A DNA stretch of 64,000 bases from NCBI GenBank assembly GCA_964551435.1, contig CAZKBS010000008.1, positions 10,323 to 74,322 of the forward strand. Direction: 5' to 3'. Shown here one piece after another: positions 24,714 through 32,079 of the stretch. The notes beneath the pieces were generated by a model. It saw only the letters and a list, made by a program, of their open reading frames with translations. It had not been told where the DNA came from and made no database searches. The position numbers were made by a program, and so were the translations under genes. Every line of letters starts with the position of its first letter. Positions within the stretch are counted from its first letter, which is position 1. Source of the DNA: UBA2020 sp964551435 (lineage in GTDB: Bacteria; Pseudomonadota; Alphaproteobacteria; Micavibrionales; UBA2020).

Positions 24714-26338
24714 CAGACCAGACGCGATTTTTCAACCGCCGCCTTGACGAAGGACGTGAACAGCGGATGCGGTTCAAACGGTTTGGATTTCAGTTCGGGG
24801 TGGAACTGCACGCCGACAAACCACGGATGATCTTTGATCTCCACGATTTCCGGCAGCTTGCCATCCGGCGACATGCCGGAGAAAACCAGCCCCGCGCCTT
24901 CCAGCTGCTGTTTGTAGGTCGTGTTGACTTCGTAGCGGTGGCGGTGGCGTTCGGAAATTTCCGTCGCGCCATAAATCTCCGCGACGCGCGAACCCGCTGC
25001 CAGCTTGGCCTTGTACGCACCAAGACGCATGGTGCCGCCCATGTTGCCCGCTTCGTTGCGGCGTTCGACTTCGCCTTCTTTCATCCATTCGGTCATCAAA
25101 CCGACGACCGGATTGCCGCATTTGCCGAATTCGGTGGAGCCGGCATCGTTCAGCCCCGCCAGATTGCGCGCGGTTTCGATGACCGCCATCTGCATGCCGA
25201 GGCAAATACCGAAATAAGGAATTTTACGTTCGCGCGCGAATTGTACAGCGCGGATTTTCCCTTCCGTCCCGCGCTCGCCAAAACCGCCGGGCACCAGAAT
25301 GCCATGCACGTTTTCAAGCAGGTGCAGGTTGTCGTCTTTTTCAAAGACCTCTGCGTTCAGCCACGACAGATTAACTTTGACGTTATTGGCGAAGCCGCCA
25401 TGCGTCAGCGCCTCCGACAACGATTTATAGCTGTCGAGCAGCGAGGTATATTTGCCGACAACGCCAATCGTGACTTCGCCTTCGGGATGCTGGATTTTGT
25501 GCAAAATCTCCATCCATTTCGACAGGTCCGGCGCGGGTGCATCAAGGCCGAAGTATTTCAGCACCTGCTCGTCCAGTCCTTCGCCGTGATAGCTGACAGG
25601 CACCTGATAGATGCTGGGGACGTCAAGCGCGGGGATGACACGCTCCGGCAGGATGTTGCAGAACAGCGCGATTTTGCGGCGCTCTTCCTTGGGGATTTCG
25701 CGGTCGGCGCGGATGAGCAAAATCGACGGCTGGATACCAACCGACAGCAGTTCCTTCACCGAGTGCTGGGTCGGTTTGGTTTTCAGCTCGCCCGCCGTCT
25801 TGATATACGGCATCAGCGTGACGTGGATGAACAGCGCATTCCTGAGCCCGACTTCGTTACCGAACTGGCGGATGGCTTCGAGGAACGGCAGGCTTTCGAT
25901 ATCGCCCACGGTGCCGCCCACCTCGCACAGCACGAAATCGGCATCGCCGTTATCGCTCTGGATGAAATCTTTGATCTCGTTGGTGATATGCGGAATGACC
26001 TGCACCGTCCCGCCGAGGTAATCGCCGCGGCGTTCTTTGGTCAGCACGTTCCAGTAGATTTTGCCGGTGGTGACGTTGTCGGTCTTGCGCGCGGCGACGC
26101 CGGTGAAGCGTTCGTAATGGCCAAGGTCAAGGTCGGTTTCCGCGCCGTCATCGGTGACATAGCATTCGCCATGTTCATAGGGGCTCATGGTGCCCGGATC
26201 GACGTTGAGGTAAGGATCGAGTTTGCGCAAACGCACCTTGAACCCGCGCGCCTGAAGCACAGCCCCCAGCGCAGCAGAGGCCAAACCTTTTCCAAGGGAG
26301 GAGACGACCCCGCCCGTGATGAAGATATAGCGTGGCAT
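24713..26338 (-). CDS. pyrG: CTP synthase
   Basis: 541 residues. The synthetase domain begins IFITGGVVSSLGKGLASAALG with the P-loop and includes the GTMSPYEHGE and DLDLGHYERF motifs. The glutaminase domain from about 290 has GILVPGGFGERG, the nucleophile Cys in YFGICLGMQ near residue 380, and the His-Glu pair in GVQFHPE. It makes CTP from UTP, ATP and glutamine. The ATG at 26338 has GGGGGAG just upstream; a TTG one codon before it is less likely. It lies 25 bases after secG. Confidence 0.97.
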   Translation of the reverse strand: MPRYIFITGGVVSSLGKGLASAALGAVLQARGFKVRLRKLDPYLNVDPGTMSPYEHGECYVTDDGAETDLDLGHYERFTGVAARKTDNVTTGKIYWNVLTKERRGDYLGGTVQVIPHITNEIKDFIQSDNGDADFVLCEVGGTVGDIESLPFLEAIRQFGNEVGLRNALFIHVTLMPYIKTAGELKTKPTQHSVKELLSVGIQPSILLIRADREIPKEERRKIALFCNILPERVIPALDVPSIYQVPVSYHGEGLDEQVLKYFGLDAPAPDLSKWMEILHKIQHPEGEVTIGVVGKYTSLLDSYKSLSEALTHGGFANNVKVNLSWLNAEVFEKDDNLHLLENVHGILVPGGFGERGTEGKIRAVQFARERKIPYFGICLGMQMAVIETARNLAGLNDAGSTEFGKCGNPVVGLMTEWMKEGEVERRNEAGNMGGTMRLGAYKAKLAAGSRVAEIYGATEISERHRHRYEVNTTYKQQLEGAGLVFSGMSPDGKLPEIVEIKDHPWFVGVQFHPELKSKPFEPHPLFTSFVKAAVEKSRLV

Positions 26339-26362
26339 CAATTCTCCCCCTGTTCGATGCTT

Positions 26363-26752
26363 TTACTGTCCGATGGGCGCTTTCGGTGCGGGCGCGGTTT
26401 CCGGCGTGTCGGGTGCCGCGGCCTTTTCTTCCGGCTTTACGTCTGCCGGTGCGGCTTCGGTCTTTTCGCTCTTTTCGATAGGGGCAGGTTTTTTCGCGCC
26501 CATCTCGAGAATGCCTTCGGTCTTCGGGCTGCTGCTGGCGGTAATGGCCAGAAGCAAACTGGTGCAGAAAAACAGACCCGCCAGAATGGTCGTCGTGCGC
26601 GTCAGCGCATCGGCCGTGCGGCGCGGCGCCATCAGGTTCGACATAGAACCCGAGTTGCCCATGAAACCGCCTGTTTCCGACGGTTGCAACAGCACAACGG
26701 CGATAATGCCAATCGCGACAATCAGGTGAATGACCAGCAGAACTTCTTGCAT
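26363..26752 (-). CDS. secG: preprotein translocase subunit SecG
   Basis: 129 residues from the ATG at 26752 (GGAG upstream); a TTG three codons earlier is too close to that site. Two membrane helices: residues 3-22 (VLLVIHLIVAIGIIAVVLLQ) and about 52-72. Between them is the SecG loop with PSETGGFMGNSGSMSNLMAPRR. The C-terminal 50 residues are an acidic/Ala-Pro-Glu disordered tail, common in alphaproteobacterial SecG. Gene order secG-pyrG is conserved in this class. Confidence 0.92.
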   Translation of the reverse strand: MQEVLLVIHLIVAIGIIAVVLLQPSETGGFMGNSGSMSNLMAPRRTADALTRTTTILAGLFFCTSLLLAITASSSPKTEGILEMGAKKPAPIEKSEKTEAAPADVKPEEKAAAPDTPETAPAPKAPIGQ

Positions 26753-26781
26753 GGACGACAAAACTCCGGTTCAACAGTTAT

Positions 26782-26804
26782 GGAAACGCAAGTCGCGTTT
26801 CCAG
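26782..26804. repeat. perfect 9-bp inverted repeat upstream of secG
   Basis: TGGAAACGC (26782-26790) and GCGTTTCCA (26796-26804) around a 5-base loop AAGTC, 30 bases upstream of the secG start in the 152-base gap after ppiD. No T tract follows on either strand, so it does not look like a terminator. It could be a leader hairpin or a protein-binding site. Confidence 0.5.
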
Positions 26805-26904
26805 ACATGGTTTTAAATCCCTTCCCGCCAAAAAGCCAGCGGTTTTTGAACGCTTTCAACAGCCTGAAAGGGCTTGCAAAAACGCACGCAGCGGCAGGGC
26901 GGGT

Positions 26905-28827
26905 TTATTCGATTTTCGCAGGGTCGTAAGTGGACTCGAGGATATTGTTATTCACCTTGACCTTGTACTTCGCCATCAGGCCCTTGCGGTACTGTTCGAT
27001 AAGATCGCCCTGCAGCGCACGGCTGAGGCCCTGCTGCAGCAGCTTGGCCTCGCCCTCGGCGCTTTCCTTGGGCGTTTCGGTGCGGCGTTCGGCCACGCGC
27101 ATGAACGACAGCGTATCTTCGCCGCGCACGGTGGTCGCCTGCCCCGTTTTTTCGATCGAGAACAGGGCCGGTATCATCCCGCGGCCCAGCGGCGCCTTGG
27201 CGGCATCGCTGTCACGGCGCAGGAAATCGCTGCGGGTGAGCGACTTGCCAAAAGATTTCGCCACGGCATCAAAATTCTCGCCCATGTTGAGGCGTTCCAT
27301 GACCTGCGCGGCTTTTTCATCCAGCAAGGCGTTTTTGCGGACGTCTTTCCAGTTTTGCACAACCTCGCGGCGCACGTCGGCGAAAGGCTTCGCCTCGGCT
27401 GGCGTCAGCTTGCTGACGGAAACGACAACAAAAGAACCGTCATCCGCCTCGATGAGGGAGCTGACCGCTCCTTCTTCCTTGAGCGCGAAGGCCGCTTCGA
27501 TCACCTTCTCCGCCTTGGGCAGCGCATCCAGATCGGCCTTGCGGCCTGCGGCTGTAAAACCGCTGGCGTCGACAGCCTCGATGGCAATCGGCTTCAGCTT
27601 GTATTCCTGCGCCAGCTGTTCCAGCGTCATTTCGTGACCGGCCAAGGCATCGTCGATGCGGTTGATGACTTCATAAAGCGCATCCGCGCCTTTTTCGGCC
27701 TTCACGCGTTTGGCAATCTCGGCACGCAGGTCTTCGAATTTTTTCGACGTACCCGGCTTGGTGACTTTTACAACACGCACGACGTGCCAGCCGAAATCGC
27801 TTTTGACAGGCTGGGAAATCGCGCCCGGCGCGGTGTCTTTGAACGCAGCAGCGGCGAGTTCTTCGGCGATGTCATCTTCGCTGTAGGTGCCGCCGACAAC
27901 ATTCGCCGTGACGCCTTTCAGCGCGGCAACGCCTTTTTTCAGGTCATTGCCCGCCGCCATCGCCGCTTCGCGGATTTTGTTTGCGGTGGCTTCGTCTTCA
28001 ACGACCAGCTGTTCGATCTGGCGCTCTTCCGGCGTCGAATAATCGCGTTTGTGTTCTTCGAACCAGGCCTGCAGCTCTTCGTCCGTCACTTCCGGATTGA
28101 CGCCCAGCGACGGGCCATCCAGCACAACGGCGCTGAGGGCGCGCAGTTCGGGCTGCATGTAGCGGCCCTTGGTCGCTTCGTAATGTTTTTGCAGGTCTTC
28201 GTCCGACGGTTCCGCCACCGTGCCGATTTCCTTGAGCGTCAGCGTGAAGTATTCCGCGCGGCGCGCTTCGTAGCGGAATTTCAGCGCGTCATCGACAAGG
28301 CGTTTGGGCGCATAGGCACCATAGGATACAGCCTTCAGAAGATTTTCGGCGGCAATCTGGCTGCGCACGCTGGCGAGCAGTTGCGCCTCGCTGAGGCCGG
28401 AGCTGCGCAGCAGGTATTGCAGCGCATCCTGCTCGCTCACGCCCTGCGACAGCAACGGCTGGATAAAGGCGCTATGCACGAACTGCGCGGCGGTGCGGTT
28501 ATCGACCACCAGACCGGCATCACGCGCGGCGCGGCTGAAAATGCGCGCGTTGATTTCCTGATCCAGCATTTTTTGCGGCAGGCCGCTTGCGTAGGCATCC
28601 GCCTGCGAAATGCGCTGCTGCGAAATCGCGCTTTGCACCATGCGGTCGAATTCGGTCGTGGTCAGCTTTTCGCCGTCAATCGTTGCCAGCGTCGCCTTGG
28701 GCACGCCACGATTGAAAACACCCTGCACATCCATCAGCACAAGGCCGCCGCCGGCCAGCGCCAGCAGAAAAAGAAAAAAGCCTTTGATAAGGACCGATTG
28801 TCTGCCGGTTCGCATTGCACGCAACAT
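26905..28827 (-). CDS. ppiD: PpiD/SurA-type periplasmic folding factor with peptidyl-prolyl isomerase domain
   Basis: 640 residues from the ATG at 28827, chosen for its AGGAG site; the longer frame adds 12 unlikely residues. One membrane anchor at about residues 15-36 (FFLFLLALAGGGLVLMDVQG) is followed by a SurA_N_3-type chaperone region. A parvulin-like PPIC domain sits near 255-365 (TPEERQIEQLVVEDEATA to SDFGWHVVRVVKV), then a second chaperone part. PpiD is a membrane-tethered chaperone near the SecYEG exit, which suits its position upstream of secG. The parvulin domain looks degenerate, so isomerase activity is doubtful. Confidence 0.88.
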   Translation of the reverse strand: MLRAMRTGRQSVLIKGFFLFLLALAGGGLVLMDVQGVFNRGVPKATLATIDGEKLTTTEFDRMVQSAISQQRISQADAYASGLPQKMLDQEINARIFSRAARDAGLVVDNRTAAQFVHSAFIQPLLSQGVSEQDALQYLLRSSGLSEAQLLASVRSQIAAENLLKAVSYGAYAPKRLVDDALKFRYEARRAEYFTLTLKEIGTVAEPSDEDLQKHYEATKGRYMQPELRALSAVVLDGPSLGVNPEVTDEELQAWFEEHKRDYSTPEERQIEQLVVEDEATANKIREAAMAAGNDLKKGVAALKGVTANVVGGTYSEDDIAEELAAAAFKDTAPGAISQPVKSDFGWHVVRVVKVTKPGTSKKFEDLRAEIAKRVKAEKGADALYEVINRIDDALAGHEMTLEQLAQEYKLKPIAIEAVDASGFTAAGRKADLDALPKAEKVIEAAFALKEEGAVSSLIEADDGSFVVVSVSKLTPAEAKPFADVRREVVQNWKDVRKNALLDEKAAQVMERLNMGENFDAVAKSFGKSLTRSDFLRRDSDAAKAPLGRGMIPALFSIEKTGQATTVRGEDTLSFMRVAERRTETPKESAEGEAKLLQQGLSRALQGDLIEQYRKGLMAKYKVKVNNNILESTYDPAKIE

Positions 28828-28929
28828 ACGCGGGTTCTCCTGTAAAATTCCTTGATAATCCACAGCTTTTTCGCCAAGATGTCAAGACACCAAACAGACA
28901 ATTATTCAAAAAAATCAAAGGAGCCGCCG

Positions 28930-29688
28930 ATGTCCGCCACCAAGCTGATTGTGGGTAACTGGAAGATGAACGGTCTTCTGGCCGATAGCAAAGCCCGCGC
29001 GGAGCAACTGGGCAGCGCCGTCGCCGCCATCAAGGACAGCCCCTTTGAAATGGTATTATGTCCACCCGCCACCGTGATCGGCACTGTTGCCGAGGTTCTG
29101 GCGGGCTGCGCCGTGCGCCACGGCGGGCAGGATTGTCATACCGAAAGCGCTGGCGCCTATACGGGCAATATTTCCGCCGCGATGCTCAAAGACCTCGGCT
29201 GCACCCACGTCATCGTCGGCCATTCGGAGCGCAGGCAGTACCACGCGGAAAGCAGCGCCCTCATCGCCGCCAAAGCGGCCGCCGCCCATGCCGCAGGGCT
29301 TGTCGCCATCATCTGCGTCGGTGAAACGGATGCGGAGCGCACGGCAGGACAGGCCGACAGCGTTGTCGCCGCACAGCTGGCAGAATCCATTCCGCTGTCC
29401 GCGACATCTGAAAATACCGCGATTGCCTATGAACCCGTCTGGGCGATTGGCACGGGCAAAACGGCATCAGCCGATGATATTCGCCAGATGCACGCGCATA
29501 TCCGTGCGAAAGTCAGCGACAAAATCACCGCCGGCGGCGCACAGGTGAAACTGCTGTATGGCGGTTCGGTCAAGGCCGCGAATGCCCGCGAAATCCTGCA
29601 CCTGCCGCATGTCGATGGCGTACTGGTCGGCGGCGCCAGCCTTGTCGCCGACGATTTCATCGCGATCGCGAAGGCCAGCGCGGCTTAA
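28930..29688 (+). CDS. tpiA: triosephosphate isomerase
   Basis: 252 residues. TIM motifs are complete: GNWKMNG at residues 8-14 with the catalytic Lys, the catalytic His in VIVGHSERR, the catalytic Glu in AYEPVWAIGTG, and the phosphate-binding LLYGGSVKAAN. It interconverts dihydroxyacetone phosphate and glyceraldehyde 3-phosphate. I use the ATG at 28930, after AAAGGAG; earlier codons in the frame belong to the divergent ppiD leader. It is divergent from ppiD and convergent with the polysaccharide deacetylase gene. Confidence 0.97.
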   Translation: MSATKLIVGNWKMNGLLADSKARAEQLGSAVAAIKDSPFEMVLCPPATVIGTVAEVLAGCAVRHGGQDCHTESAGAYTGNISAAMLKDLGCTHVIVGHSERRQYHAESSALIAAKAAAAHAAGLVAIICVGETDAERTAGQADSVVAAQLAESIPLSATSENTAIAYEPVWAIGTGKTASADDIRQMHAHIRAKVSDKITAGGAQVKLLYGGSVKAANAREILHLPHVDGVLVGGASLVADDFIAIAKASAA

Positions 29689-29704
29689 AAGCCCATTTAA
29701 TTGA

Positions 29705-30724
29705 TTATTCGTTCAGCCCCGCCGGAACAACGGCAGCGGGCGCAGGCGCTGCGGCGCTATAGGCCTTTGCAGCGGCGTGGCGTTTTTTGATCATCTCGCT
29801 GAGGGGTATCAGCTCGATATTTTTTGCCGCCAGCGTCGGCAGCCAGCTTTGCAGCGCATCCAGCGTCACATCTTTCGGATGACCAATCGCCACCGCATAA
29901 CCGCCGATGCGCGCAATGCGTTCGGTTTTTTCAAGCGCAGCCATGACCTGATCTGTGGTTTCGTAATGGTCGAGGAACACATCGCGGTGCGTGGTCGGGA
30001 TGCCTTTAGACATCGCCATATCTTCGGCCACGCTGTCGGGCGCGGTTTTTGAATCAAGAAAATAAACGCCGCGCTTTTTCAAATCCCGCATCAAAACCGC
30101 AAGGCCGGGCGCGTGTTTTGTGAACGCGCTGCCCATGTGGTTGTTAACGCCTTTATAACCGCTGAAAGCATCCAGATTGCGCGCGATGCGTTTTTCCAGC
30201 TCCTCCGCAGAATGGCCGACGCCCAGAAAATCAGGCCCCGGATTAGCGGTCATGCGCGACGGCTCCATGGGCAGATGCACCATCAGCTCATGCCCCTTTT
30301 GCTGTGCGAGCGCCGCCTGCGCGGCGACATTGTTGGCATAGGGCAAAAATGCCAGCGTGACGCCCGCAGGCAAATCAATCGCACGGGCGGACCGTTTATG
30401 GTCGATACCCACATCATCAATCACAATCGAAATGAACACTTTGCGCTGCGGCGCCATCATGCCGGGACCGAAGGGACCGGACGCATCGGGCGGCGTTGCC
30501 ATGACGGTCTGCACGCCGCTGTCAATCGCGCCCGCCGCATCCGCCGCTTCGCGGCAGGTGGTTTCATGGTCCGCAGGCGCGGTGTCTTTCCAATAGATAT
30601 CATCCTGTTTGAACGCGGCCAGCAAATCGGTGTTTGTCTCGCCATCAAACGCGCGCGCCTGCGGCGCAGCCAGCATGACCGCCGCCAGCATCAGGCCTGC
30701 GAATAGTCCATTCAAAAAACGCAC
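29705..30724 (-). CDS. divergent polysaccharide deacetylase family protein (YibQ-like), exported
   Basis: 339 residues from a GTG start at 30724 with GGGG upstream. Residues 1-25 form a signal peptide (AGLMLAAVMLAAPQARA). From about residue 95 the divergent polysaccharide deacetylase domain appears: ISIVIDDVGIDHKRSARAI, FLPYANNVAAQAALAQQKGH, ELMVHLPMEP, GVNNHMGSAFT and VAIGHPKDVTLDAL, with the Asp and His residues of the NodB-like fold. Members are periplasmic and often lie near divisome or peptidoglycan genes. The substrate is unknown. Confidence 0.88.
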   Translation of the reverse strand: MRFLNGLFAGLMLAAVMLAAPQARAFDGETNTDLLAAFKQDDIYWKDTAPADHETTCREAADAAGAIDSGVQTVMATPPDASGPFGPGMMAPQRKVFISIVIDDVGIDHKRSARAIDLPAGVTLAFLPYANNVAAQAALAQQKGHELMVHLPMEPSRMTANPGPDFLGVGHSAEELEKRIARNLDAFSGYKGVNNHMGSAFTKHAPGLAVLMRDLKKRGVYFLDSKTAPDSVAEDMAMSKGIPTTHRDVFLDHYETTDQVMAALEKTERIARIGGYAVAIGHPKDVTLDALQSWLPTLAAKNIELIPLSEMIKKRHAAAKAYSAAAPAPAAVVPAGLNE

Positions 30725-30808
30725 GTCGAAACCCCGTATCTAACCCCAGTTCTTCGCGGCCATCATGACGGTTTTGCACGGCCTGGGAAAGACTTGTTTA
30801 AACCCGCT

Positions 30809-30848
30809 TGACACGAAAGAGGAATAAAGGTAGAACAAAATAAGAATA
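30809..30848 (+). promoter_or_regulatory. lexA promoter overlapped by a LexA box
   Basis: TTGACA (30809-30814, perfect -35), 17 bases, then TAGAAC (30832-30837, 4 of 6 for -10). The direct repeat GAAC-N7-GAAT at 30834-30848 is one base off the alphaproteobacterial LexA operator (GAAC-N7-GAAC, reverse of GTTC-N7-GTTC). It covers the -10 box and start site, the expected layout for autorepression. AAGGAG follows at 30858-30863, nine bases before the lexA ATG. Confidence 0.75.
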
Positions 30849-30872
30849 CCCCGCTTAAGGAGCGCAAAGAGC

Positions 30873-31613
30873 ATGCTGACCCAGAAACAACGCGATCTTT
30901 TGATGTTCATTCACGACTACACGTCCCGCACGGGACTGTCGCCGTCGTTCGAGGAAATGAAAGAAGGTCTGGATCTCAAATCCAAATCGGGCATTCACCG
31001 CCTGATCAACGCGCTGGTCGAACGCGGGTTTCTGGAGCGTTTGCCGAACAAGGCGCGCGCACTCGAAGTCAAAAAACTGCCGGAAAACGCGGCGGGCAAG
31101 CTGAATGTCCCCGCCTCCGGCGTACGCTCGGTATCAAGCCCTGCGACCGTCGCCGCCATTAAAAACCCCAAGGCCGGCGTGAAGCCGAATTTCAAGCAGT
31201 CCATGCCCGCCATGCCCGCCGCGAACAGCGATATGGCGGAGGTGCCGCTCTACGGCAAAATCGCCGCCGGCAGCCCTATCGAGGCACTGCGCCATGAAAC
31301 CGACATGATCGGCGTGCCGTTCCACATGATGGGCAATACGCCCTGCTACGCCCTCACCATCGAGGGGGATTCCATGAGCAAGGCCGGCATCATGGACGGC
31401 GATATCGTGATTATCGAAGAATGCGACCGCGCCAATGACGGCGACATTGTGGTGGCGCTGGTGGACGAAGAAGAAGTCACCCTCAAACGTCTGCGCCGCG
31501 AGGTCGGCTCGGTCGTTCTGATGCCGGAAAACGACGCCTATCAACCCATCCGTCTGCCGCCCCACCGCGTGCGGATTCAGGGGCGTCTGCGCAGCCTTTT
31601 GCGGACGTATTAA
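30873..31613 (+). CDS. lexA: SOS transcriptional repressor LexA
   Basis: 246 residues. The N-terminal winged helix (residues 1-65) has SFEEMKEGLDLKSKSGIHRL. A linker of about 60 residues follows, longer than in E. coli, as usual in Alphaproteobacteria. The S24 peptidase domain has the Ala-Gly cleavage site in KIAAGSPIE, the nucleophile Ser in IEGDSMSKAGI and the catalytic Lys in VTLKRL. It represses DNA-damage genes and is cleaved with RecA filament. An operator overlaps its own promoter. Confidence 0.96.
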   Translation: MLTQKQRDLLMFIHDYTSRTGLSPSFEEMKEGLDLKSKSGIHRLINALVERGFLERLPNKARALEVKKLPENAAGKLNVPASGVRSVSSPATVAAIKNPKAGVKPNFKQSMPAMPAANSDMAEVPLYGKIAAGSPIEALRHETDMIGVPFHMMGNTPCYALTIEGDSMSKAGIMDGDIVIIEECDRANDGDIVVALVDEEEVTLKRLRREVGSVVLMPENDAYQPIRLPPHRVRIQGRLRSLLRTY

Positions 31614-31664
31614 CCCCGTCCGCAGCCTGCGCGGCAGCGAAAATCCGTTTTTTTCAAAAAGTTA

Positions 31665-31703
31665 TAAAGTAACACTTTACTTTATGCCGCGATGCGATAT
31701 ATC
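31665..31703 (+). promoter_or_regulatory. candidate promoter with overlapping palindromic operator upstream of the DUF2061 gene
   Basis: A perfect inverted repeat TAAAGT-AAC-ACTTTA (31665-31679) overlaps a possible -35 TTTACT (31676-31681). A 16-base spacer leads to TATATC (31698-31703). Both hexamers match consensus at 4 of 6. The arrangement suggests a repressor site, but the regulator is unknown. Confidence 0.4.
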
Positions 31704-31730
31704 TTTCCGTAATCAAAGGAAAGAATAATC

Positions 31731-32066
31731 ATGCTTCTTGCAAAAACGGCTACTTACGGGGTTCTTCATATTGCTGTCGCCTTTCTGGTCGGCTGGACGG
31801 TCAGCGGCGATATACATATCGGCCTTGGGGTTGCCATGCTGGAGCCGCTGGCGCAAATCGGCGGTTTTTATTTCCACGAAAAAATCTGGCAAAAATATCA
31901 GGCGCGCAAGGCGCTTGAAAAAGGCCTGAGCGCCGACGAAGCCCACAAGCAATGGCATGTCAAAATGCCCTGCTGCGAAGCCACGCATGAAATGCTGAAA
32001 CAGGCGCAGGTCATCAAGACCAAACTGCAAAACAAAACAGCGGATAGCCAGCAGCGCGCCGCCTGA
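31731..32066 (+). CDS. DUF2061 small membrane protein
   Basis: 111 residues, ATG at 31731 after AAAGGAAAG. The N-terminal half is the DUF2061 pattern: TYGVLHIAVAFLVGWTVSGDIHIGLGVAMLEPLAQIGGFYFHEKIWQKY, two hydrophobic helices with the conserved E-P and HEKIW motifs. The C-terminal half is charged and helical and holds MPCCEATHEML, a vicinal cysteine pair followed by His. DUF2061 proteins are uncharacterised; the Cys-Cys tail may be specific to this lineage. The gene has its own promoter region with a palindrome. Confidence 0.85.
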   Translation: MLLAKTATYGVLHIAVAFLVGWTVSGDIHIGLGVAMLEPLAQIGGFYFHEKIWQKYQARKALEKGLSADEAHKQWHVKMPCCEATHEMLKQAQVIKTKLQNKTADSQQRAA

Positions 32067-32079
32067 CGGGTTTTTCCTT

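Noticed and set aside
24413..26929. 838-codon plus-strand open frame opposite pyrG and secG
   Set aside because: Antisense shadow of pyrG; composition (His, Arg, Phe-rich) is typical of such shadows and no domain is seen.
31614..31660. Terminator after lexA from the T7 run near 31648
   Set aside because: Only a weak four-pair stem (CTGC/GCAG) lies before it with a 10-base gap to the T run, so a working terminator is not supported.
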